A program made the translations under genes and the position numbers. Below, piece by piece: positions 15,904 to 22,992 of a stretch of DNA of 22,992 bases (position 1 is the stretch's first letter; every line of letters starts with the position of its first letter). Location of the stretch: NCBI GenBank assembly GCA_964633205.1, contig CAZWFN010000104.1, forward strand, positions 1 through 22,992, read 5' to 3'. This DNA comes from CAYVQE01 sp964633205. GTDB taxonomy: Bacteria > Myxococcota > B64-G9. The notes under the pieces were generated by a model. It was not told where the DNA came from. It was given only the letters and a program-made list of their open reading frames with translations, and did no database searches.

Positions 15904-15933
15904 TTGACCCCTCTGGCCGCACTGGCGTATCGT
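15904..15933 (+). promoter_or_regulatory. Probable sigma-70 promoter of the receiver/kinase gene set
   Basis: TTGACC (15904-15909) and TATCGT (15928-15933) are separated by 18 bases, a good -35 and an acceptable -10. Transcription would start near 15940, leaving about 39 bases of leader with AAGGAG (15965-15970) eight bases before the ATG at 15979. It lies in the 149-base divergent region shared with the SulP gene. Confidence 0.5.
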
Positions 15934-15978
15934 GAACAGCGGAACCAGGCAGCGGGCCGGATAAAAGGAGCGCAAGCC

Positions 15979-17220
15979 ATGCCATTGCTGGCGGTTTTCA
16001 GCGCGGAGCACTGCGGCGCCGAGGAGGTGGTGGATCGCTGTGCCCGGCAGCTCGGCTACGAGGTGTTCGACCCGGCGGTGCTGGCCGCCGCCGCCGAGAG
16101 CGCCGGGGTGGACAGCGCGGCGGTCGGCCGCGCCATGCACGGCCCGCCCTTCGTATTCAACCGCTTCTCACACAAACGCGAGCGCCTGTTGGCCCACCTG
16201 CGCCTGGCCCTGGCCGAGGCGCTCGAGCGCGAGACCGGGGTGCTGCACGGCTTTTTGGCCCACCTGATGCCGCGCTCGATCAGCCACGTGCTGCGGGTCT
16301 GCCTGCTGGCCGACCTGGAGCATCGGGTGGCCCGGCTGATGGCCGAGCAAGGCGCCAGCGAGCGCGAGGCGCGGCGCCTAGTGCGCGAGTCGGACCGGGT
16401 ACGGGCCGAATGGACCCAGCTGCTGTTCGATCGTCAGCCCTGGGACCGCGAGCTCTACGACCTCAAGATCCCCCTACACAGCACCGCGCCGGACGCGGCG
16501 GTCGCCATGATCGCCGACAACGCGGCGGCCGAGGTGCTGCAACCCACCGCGGCGTCACGCCGGGCGGTGGCCGACTTCCAGCTGGCCGCCCGGGCCGAGG
16601 TGGCGCTGGCCGAACGCGGCCACTACCACACGGTGACCTGCCAGGCGGGCCAGGTGCGGGTGATCATCGACGAGTTCGTCATGCGCCTCGATCACCTCAA
16701 GCGCGAGCTGGCCGACATCGTCCGCGACCAGACCGATGCCGAGCGGGTCGCGGTGGAGACCGGGCCCGGCTATCGGCCCTCGTCCATGGTGGCCAACGTG
16801 GATCTGAGTCTGCCGCAGAAGGTGCTGCTGGTCGACGACGAGCGCGATTTCGTGCTCACCTTGTCCGAGCGGCTGCAGATGCGCGATCTGCAGCCGGCCA
16901 TCGCCAACGACGGCGAGCAGGCCCTGAGCATGCTGCGCGACGAGGCGCCCGAGGTGATGATCCTCGATCTGAAGATGCCCGGCATCGACGGCATCGAGGT
17001 GCTGCGCAGGGTCAAGGCCGAGCACCCGGAGGTGGAGGTGATCATTCTGACCGGTCACGGCAGCAAGCGCGACCGCGAGATCTGCCTGGGGCTGGGCGCC
17101 TTCGCCTACCTGGAAAAACCGGTCGACATCGAGGAGCTGGCCGGCGCCATGAAGCGCGCCAACGAGAAGATCTGCGCCCGCGACCGGACCGACGACGCGG
17201 AGGACGAGAGCGCGTCCTGA
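15979..17220 (+). CDS. Cytidylate-kinase-like protein fused to a receiver domain
   Basis: This is a 413-residue cytoplasmic protein. Residues 1-190 match the cytidylate-kinase-like family: LLAVFSAEHCGAEEVVDRCARQ at the P-loop position, a lid-like helix ASEREARRLVRESDRVRAEW, and QPWDRELYDLKIPL. The P-loop lacks the usual GSGGG/GK signature, so nucleotide kinase activity is doubtful. A linker (about 195-270) has alternating strands and a helix and might be a small sensor domain; I do not recognise it securely. Residues 280-395 form an intact receiver with VDDE, Asp330, Thr358 and Lys380. AAGGAG precedes ATG 15979. The gene heads a row of four signalling genes and is divergent from the SulP-receiver gene, whose receiver shares KVLLVDDE and TGHG. 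It may be a phosphorylation-controlled output or nucleotide-sensing protein. Confidence 0.85.
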   Translation: MPLLAVFSAEHCGAEEVVDRCARQLGYEVFDPAVLAAAAESAGVDSAAVGRAMHGPPFVFNRFSHKRERLLAHLRLALAEALERETGVLHGFLAHLMPRSISHVLRVCLLADLEHRVARLMAEQGASEREARRLVRESDRVRAEWTQLLFDRQPWDRELYDLKIPLHSTAPDAAVAMIADNAAAEVLQPTAASRRAVADFQLAARAEVALAERGHYHTVTCQAGQVRVIIDEFVMRLDHLKRELADIVRDQTDAERVAVETGPGYRPSSMVANVDLSLPQKVLLVDDERDFVLTLSERLQMRDLQPAIANDGEQALSMLRDEAPEVMILDLKMPGIDGIEVLRRVKAEHPEVEVIILTGHGSKRDREICLGLGAFAYLEKPVDIEELAGAMKRANEKICARDRTDDAEDESAS

Positions 17221-17244
17221 ACCCCGGCCGGCAGGTGACACGGC

Positions 17245-18972
<1,728 letters not shown>

Positions 18973-19076
18973 GAGACGGCCGGGCGGGGCTTGCACCACC
19001 GGCGGGATTCGACGAAGATCGACGCCTGTCCGAGCGATTCACCATTGCGGCTGCAAACGTCGGCACAGGAGGGAAC

Positions 19077-19457
19077 ATGGCCAAGTTCAAGGTGTTGCTG
19101 GTCGATGACGAGGTGGAGCTGCTCGACACCCTGATCGAACGGCTCGAGCTACGCGACATCGAGGCCACCGGTGTGGCCAGCGGCGCCGAGGCATTGAAGC
19201 AGGTGCGCGAGGGCGGCTACGACGTGGCGGTGCTCGACGTCAAGCTGCCCGGTGAGGACGGGGTCAGCGTGATGAAGCAGCTCAAGGAGATCGAGCCGCA
19301 GCTGCCGGTGCTGCTGCTGACCGGGCACATGTCCAAGGAGACCAGCGACGCCGGGCTGAAGGCCGGCGCCATCGACTACGTGATCAAGCCGATCCAGATC
19401 GACGACCTGATCGAAAAGCTCGAAGCAGCCATCGCGATCTACGCGCACCGCGACTGA
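19077..19457 (+). CDS. Single-domain response regulator (CheY-like)
   Basis: This 126-residue protein is a receiver only, with KVLLVDDE, phosphoacceptor Asp54 in AVLDVKLPGEDG, Thr82 in LLTGH, and Lys104 in YVIKP. There is no output domain, so it should act through protein contact or as a relay step. ATG 19077 is chosen because AGGAGGG (19067-19073) is the strongest ribosome site in the region; the frame open from 18969 is Arg-rich and lacks a site. It follows the kinase by 104 bases and precedes the kinase-like phosphotransfer candidate by 27. Its KVLLVDDE start and LTGH motif are shared with the receivers on the SulP and cytidylate-kinase-like proteins, pointing to common ancestry. Confidence 0.93.
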   Translation: MAKFKVLLVDDEVELLDTLIERLELRDIEATGVASGAEALKQVREGGYDVAVLDVKLPGEDGVSVMKQLKEIEPQLPVLLLTGHMSKETSDAGLKAGAIDYVIKPIQIDDLIEKLEAAIAIYAHRD

Positions 19458-19484
19458 GCCGGCCCGGCGATTGGAGCCCGACGA

Positions 19485-20156
19485 ATGAGTCGCAATGCCA
19501 ACGAGGACGGGGCACAGGACGCCGGCCTGGAGGTCTTCGGCCGCATCACGGCCAGCGTCTCGCACGAGTTCAACAACGTCATCACCATCATCGGCGAGGT
19601 CAACGGCTTGCTCGAGGACATGCTGCTGCTGGCCGAGCGCGGCCGTGAGCCCGAGATGGACAAGCTGCGCGGCCAGTGTGCCCGCATCGGCAAACAGGTG
19701 CGGCGCGGCCGCGACATCATCAAGCAGCTCAACCGCTTCGCCCATCGGGTGGATTCGGTGCGCACCGAGATCGACCTCAACGAGGTGGCCGAGAACACCG
19801 TGGCCCTGGCCCGGCGCGCCTTCGAGATGCGCCGCATCGAGCTGGACTTCGCGCCCGCGGCCGAGCCCGTGCTGCTGACCAGCTCGCCCTTTCGGGTGCA
19901 AGAGCTGCTGTTCCACCTGCTCGACGCCTTCCTCGATCCCGAGCAGTCCGGCGGCAGCGTGGAGCTGGCAATCGGCGAGGAAGATGCGAGCGTCCGGGTG
20001 TCCATCCGCGCCGAGGTCTGCCGGGCCGCCTGCAGCCGGTCGCTGGCGGCCGCCAGCCAGCTGGCCGTGACGCTCGGCGGCCACATCGCCACGGGCGAAG
20101 AAGACGGCGGCCCGGTGGCCATCCAACTGGTGCTGCCGCGTCACAAAGGGCTGTGA
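19485..20156 (+). CDS. Kinase-like protein with intact His box and degenerate ATPase domain (candidate phosphotransfer protein)
   Basis: This 223-residue cytoplasmic protein begins with a dimerisation/phosphoacceptor region containing His27 in ITASVSHEFNNVITIIGEV, followed by the second helix (about 70-95, RGRDIIKQLNRFAHR). The rest still follows the shape of a histidine kinase ATPase domain: LLFHLLDAFLD where LLNLLLNA is expected, and a final LGGHIATGEEDGGPVAIQLVLP. But the N-box Asn is replaced by His/Asp, no DxGxG box is present, and no GxGLGL box is present, so it should not bind ATP. Retained phosphoacceptor with a dead ATPase domain is the design of Spo0B and ChpT phosphotransferases. 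It is next to a lone receiver, fitting a relay role. It could also act as a partner or inhibitor of the kinase at 17245. Confidence 0.8.
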   Translation: MSRNANEDGAQDAGLEVFGRITASVSHEFNNVITIIGEVNGLLEDMLLLAERGREPEMDKLRGQCARIGKQVRRGRDIIKQLNRFAHRVDSVRTEIDLNEVAENTVALARRAFEMRRIELDFAPAAEPVLLTSSPFRVQELLFHLLDAFLDPEQSGGSVELAIGEEDASVRVSIRAEVCRAACSRSLAAASQLAVTLGGHIATGEEDGGPVAIQLVLPRHKGL

Positions 20157-20175
20157 CCGAACCGAGGGGGTCTCG

Positions 20176-21537
20176 ATGCGATCGATCAACCCAGCCACCG
20201 GCGAGACCATCGGCGACTACGCCGAGCCCGCGCCCGACGAGGTCGCCGCGCGGATCGAACGCGCCGGCCAGGCCCAGCGGGCCTGGAGCGCCACCGGCTT
20301 TGACGGACGGGCGGCCCTGCTGCGGCGGGCGGCTGAGGTGCTGCGCGCCCGGCGCGAGGAGCACGCCCGGCTGATGGCGCTGGAGATGGGCAAGCCCATC
20401 GCCCAGGGCCGCGGCGAGGTGGACAAATGCGCCTGGGTCTGCGACCACTACGCCGAGCACGGCGCCGGGTTTTTGGCCGACCAGCCCGCGCCCAGCGATG
20501 CCAGCCGCTCCTACGTGACCTTCCGGCCGCTGGGGGTGGTGCTGGCCGTGATGCCGTGGAACTTCCCCTTCTGGCAGGTGTTCCGTTTCGCCGCCCCGGC
20601 GCTGATGGCCGGCAACGCGGCCGTGCTCAAGCACGCTTCCAACGTGCCCGGCGCGGCGCTGGCCATCGAGGCGGTCTTCCGCGAGGCCGGCCTGCCCGAA
20701 GACCTGTTCGCCAGCCTGCTGATCGGCTCGGACCAGGTCGACGCGGTCATCGACCACCCGCAGGTGGCCGCGGCCACGCTGACCGGCTCCACCCCGGCCG
20801 GCCGGGCGGTGGCCGCCCGGGCCGGCGCGGCGCTGAAGAAGACCGTGCTCGAGCTGGGCGGCTCGGATGCCTACCTGATCCTGGCCGACGCCGATGTGGC
20901 CGCGGCCGCGCGCACCTGCGCCGATTCGCGGCTGATCAACTCGGGCCAGAGCTGCATCGCGGCCAAGCGCTTCGTGGTGGTCGACGCGGTGCGCGAGGAG
21001 TTCACCGAGCGGCTGGTGGCCGAGATGGCCGCCCGGCGGCTGGGCGATCCGCTGGATGAGGCCACCCAGGTGGGCCCCCAGGCGCGGGTGGATCTGCGCG
21101 ACGAGCTGCACCAGCAGGTCGCAGACAGCGCAGCCGCCGGGGCCCGGGTGCTGCTGGGCTGCGACAAGCCCGACCGGCCCGGCGCCTGGTATCCGCCCAG
21201 CGTGCTGGCCGACGTGCCGCCGGGCTGTCCGGCGCGCGACGAGGAGTTGTTCGGGCCTGTGGCGGCCGTCATCCCGGCGGCCGACGAGGACGAGGCGGTG
21301 GCGCTGGCCAACGACTCGGTGTTCGGCCTGGGCGCGGCCGTGTTCTCGGCCGACGCCGCGCGGGCCGAGCGCATCGCCGCCGACCGATTGGAAGCCGGCG
21401 CCTGCTTCGTCAACGGGCTGGTGCGCTCCGATCCGCGCTTGCCCTTCGGCGGTATCAAGCAGTCGGGCTACGGCCGCGAGCTGGGCGTCTTCGGCATCCG
21501 CGAGTTCGTCAACATCAAGACCGTCTACGTGACATGA
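20176..21537 (+). CDS. Succinate-semialdehyde-dehydrogenase-type aldehyde dehydrogenase
   Basis: This 453-residue cytoplasmic enzyme oxidises an aldehyde to the acid with NAD(P)+. It has the family signatures: PWNFPFWQV with Asn129, Lys152 for cofactor binding, TGSTPAGRAVA for the Rossmann loop, general base Glu226 in LELGGSD, and nucleophile Cys260 in NSGQSCIAAKR. The sequence MPWNFPFWQVFRFAAPAL and the short length resemble the Sad/YneI succinate-semialdehyde dehydrogenase group, but the substrate is not proven by motifs. GAGGGGG precedes ATG 20176, 19 bases after the phosphotransfer candidate, so it may be co-transcribed with the signalling genes. Its stop overlaps the start of the HtrA gene (ATGA). 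Confidence 0.93.
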   Translation: MRSINPATGETIGDYAEPAPDEVAARIERAGQAQRAWSATGFDGRAALLRRAAEVLRARREEHARLMALEMGKPIAQGRGEVDKCAWVCDHYAEHGAGFLADQPAPSDASRSYVTFRPLGVVLAVMPWNFPFWQVFRFAAPALMAGNAAVLKHASNVPGAALAIEAVFREAGLPEDLFASLLIGSDQVDAVIDHPQVAAATLTGSTPAGRAVAARAGAALKKTVLELGGSDAYLILADADVAAAARTCADSRLINSGQSCIAAKRFVVVDAVREEFTERLVAEMAARRLGDPLDEATQVGPQARVDLRDELHQQVADSAAAGARVLLGCDKPDRPGAWYPPSVLADVPPGCPARDEELFGPVAAVIPAADEDEAVALANDSVFGLGAAVFSADAARAERIAADRLEAGACFVNGLVRSDPRLPFGGIKQSGYGRELGVFGIREFVNIKTVYVT

Positions 21538-22721
21538 GCCTGGATTCGAGAACCCACCATCGCCCGACCTGGCTGCTGGCCGCCGCGCTGCTGGCCGCCG
21601 CGCTGCTGGACGGCGCGCCGCTGGCCGGCGGGGCCGAAGCCCCAGCCAAAGCGGAGGCGGCCGATGACCTGGCCGAGCACAGCGCCGCGCTGGCGCTGGC
21701 GCTCGAGCAGCGGCTGATGCAGGTCTACGAGCAGGCCGCGCCCGGGGTGGTCAACGTCACCCGCCGCTCCTACGGCTACGATTACTTCTTGAACCCGGTG
21801 CCCCACGAGGGCTCCGGCTCGGGCTTCGTCTACGACGAGGCCGGCCACCTGGTGACCAACTTCCACGTGGTCGAGGGCGCCGAGGAGCTGCACGTCACCT
21901 TCGCCGACGGCGCGGTGCGCCCGGCCCGGCTGCGCGGGGCCGATCCGTCCAACGATCTGGCCGTGCTGCAGGTCGAGGAGCTACCGGCCGACGCCCGGCC
22001 CATCCCGCTGGGCGACTCGGAGCGGGTGCGCCCGGGCCGCTTGGTGGTGGCCATCGGCAACCCCTTCGGCCTGGGCGGCACCATGACCACCGGGGTGGTC
22101 AGTGCGCTGGGCCGCGAGATCCGTTCGCCGGACAACCGCGTCATGGGCGAGATGATCCAGACCGACGCGCCCATCAACCCGGGCAACTCGGGCGGGCCGC
22201 TGTTGGATCTGGACGGCGAGCTGGTGGGGGTCAACTCGGCCATCCTGAGCCCCTCGCGCGCCTCGGCCGGCATCGGCTTCGCCATCCCGGCCACCACGGT
22301 GCGCCGGGTGGTGCCCGAGCTGATCCGCCGCGGCCGCTACCCGCATCCCTGGCTGGGGGTGCAGACCTACGAGCTGCCGGCCAGCCTGGCCCGGCTGCTG
22401 CGCAAAAACGGCGTGGCCGTACCGCCCGGCGGCGGCCTGCTGGTGCTCGAGGCCTTCCGCGGCGGCCCGGCCCAGCGCTCCGGCATCCAAGGCGCCAGCC
22501 ACATCCTGCGGCTGGGCAACCTGCGCCTGCCCATCGGCGGCGACTTCATCCTGGCGCTGGCCGGCCAGCCGGTCGAAGACCAGCGCCAGCTGACCCTGCT
22601 GCTGGAGACGAAAACCCGCGTCGGCCAGAGCATCCCGGTGCAGCTGTGGCGCGAGGGTGAGACCGTCGAGCTCGAAGTCGAGCTCGGCGAACGCCGCAGC
22701 CACCGCCGCTGGCGGCGCTAG
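21534..22721 (+). CDS. HtrA/Deg-type periplasmic serine protease with one PDZ domain
   Basis: This 395-residue envelope protease has an N-terminal hydrophobic signal or anchor (about 12-32). The trypsin-like domain carries the full triad: His111 in TNFHVVEG, Asp141 in SNDLAVLQV, and Ser219 in NPGNSGGPL. One PDZ domain follows (about 275-380), with LGVQTYELP, a GG-rich loop and GDFILALAGQPV. The C-terminus ends in a basic HRRWRR tail. With a single PDZ it resembles DegS-like or two-domain HtrA forms rather than DegP. Its ATG overlaps the dehydrogenase stop. It may degrade or process misfolded envelope proteins; any link to the transporter or kinase is conjecture. Confidence 0.93.
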   Translation: MSLDSRTHHRPTWLLAAALLAAALLDGAPLAGGAEAPAKAEAADDLAEHSAALALALEQRLMQVYEQAAPGVVNVTRRSYGYDYFLNPVPHEGSGSGFVYDEAGHLVTNFHVVEGAEELHVTFADGAVRPARLRGADPSNDLAVLQVEELPADARPIPLGDSERVRPGRLVVAIGNPFGLGGTMTTGVVSALGREIRSPDNRVMGEMIQTDAPINPGNSGGPLLDLDGELVGVNSAILSPSRASAGIGFAIPATTVRRVVPELIRRGRYPHPWLGVQTYELPASLARLLRKNGVAVPPGGGLLVLEAFRGGPAQRSGIQGASHILRLGNLRLPIGGDFILALAGQPVEDQRQLTLLLETKTRVGQSIPVQLWREGETVELEVELGERRSHRRWRR

Positions 22722-22730
22722 ACCCAAGTT

Positions 22731-22750
22731 CCCCCCCCGAAGGGCGGGGG
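22731..22750 (+). terminator. GC hairpin after the HtrA gene, possible terminator
   Basis: Eight C residues, GAA, and GGGCGGGGG form a strong stem nine bases after the protease stop codon. The sequence then turns AT-rich (ATAACAAAAT) but has no T run, so termination would be inefficient or Rho-assisted. It is also the boundary of the repeat region. Confidence 0.4.
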
Positions 22751-22810
22751 ATAACAAAATCAATGAGTTAGATAGCCCACAGGGCGATGTTCCCATGTAT
22801 GCGCACCCCC

Positions 22811-22990
22811 CGGTTGGGGTGCCCCCCGGTTGGGGTGCCCCCTGCCGGTTGGGGTGCCATACGCTTCGTGGGCCCCGGTTGGGGTGCCATACGCTTCGTG
22901 GGCTGGGCCCCGGTTGGGGTGCCATACCCTTCGTGGGCTGGGCTGCCCTCAGGGTGCCATCCCCGGTTGGGGTGCCCCGGTTGGGGTGCC
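22811..22990. repeat. Array of seven CGGTTGGGGTGCC repeats, cut by the window end
   Basis: The 13-base core occurs at 22811, 22827, 22846, 22876, 22911, 22964 and 22978, all in the same orientation. Most copies are preceded by C residues so that CCCC-GGTT-GGGG can form a small hairpin. Copies 3 to 5 are followed by a second conserved unit, ATACGCTTCGTGGGC or its variant ATACCCTTCGTGGGC, giving composite units of about 30-35 bases. A degenerate copy (AGGGTGCCAT) lies near 22951. Unit spacing is irregular, unlike CRISPR. No credible gene overlaps it, and 22751-22810 holds nothing I can name. Confidence 0.85.
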
Positions 22991-22992
22991 CG

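Noticed and set aside
18973..19076. Internal promoter in the 104-base gap before the stand-alone receiver
   Set aside because: TTGCAC at 18991 has no acceptable -10 at the right distance, and no sigma-54 pattern fits.
21981..22925. 314-codon minus-strand frame covering the repeat array and HtrA gene
   Set aside because: Its start lies in the tandem repeats and the rest is antisense to the HtrA protease, which has a complete catalytic triad.
22811..22992. CRISPR array
   Set aside because: The repeats are only 13 bases with spacings from 14 to 53 bases, and the spacers themselves repeat; no cas genes are near.

Overview
This is a GC-rich (roughly 70% by eye), densely coding window from a Gram-negative bacterium. 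Signal peptides, an outer-membrane barrel, a LolA-like protein, an HtrA protease and sigma-54 regulation support that. The mix of NtrC-type regulators, a cytidylate-kinase-like signalling protein, a FrzS-like degenerate receiver and many receiver domains recalls deltaproteobacterial lineages (Desulfobacterota, Myxococcota, Bradymonadota), but the sequence alone does not fix the phylum. No rRNA, tRNA, CRISPR, IS element or prophage gene was seen.

Layout. (1) 151-3178: peptidase T, then a B12-binding-type radical SAM protein translationally coupled to a 123-residue protein of unknown function. (2) 3291-7122: a regulatory block made of a small membrane-anchored degenerate receiver, a soluble GAF-PAS histidine kinase and an NtrC-type sigma-54 activator that overlaps the kinase by one base. 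(3) 7164-13118: a complete-looking sigma-54 control region (tandem dyad, IHF-like site, -24/-12 element) in front of an export operon of an RND/MMPL transporter, a LolA-like periplasmic protein and an outer-membrane barrel protein. The simplest model is that the kinase and activator switch this operon on. (4) 13232-15829, minus strand: an 865-residue SulP anion transporter with a roughly 168-residue insertion in the TM7-TM8 loop carrying a CXXCH haem-c-type motif, followed by STAS and receiver domains. (5) 15979-20156, divergent from it: a cytidylate-kinase-like protein fused to a receiver, a dCache membrane histidine kinase, a single-domain receiver, and a 223-residue kinase-like protein that keeps the phosphoacceptor His but has lost its ATP-binding motifs. 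(6) 20176-22721: a succinate-semialdehyde-type aldehyde dehydrogenase overlapping an HtrA-type protease. (7) 22731-22992: a GC hairpin and a short-hairpin repeat array that runs off the end.

The most unusual part is the region 13232-20156. Three intact receivers (on the transporter, on the nucleotide-kinase-like protein, and alone) share the same KVLLVDDE start and LTGH motif. They lie beside one complete membrane kinase and one protein that looks like a His phosphotransfer protein. I infer a branched phosphorelay that couples an extracytoplasmic signal to anion transport, with a possible haem c in the transporter as a redox input. That model is inference; the domain fusions and the presence or loss of motifs can be read directly.
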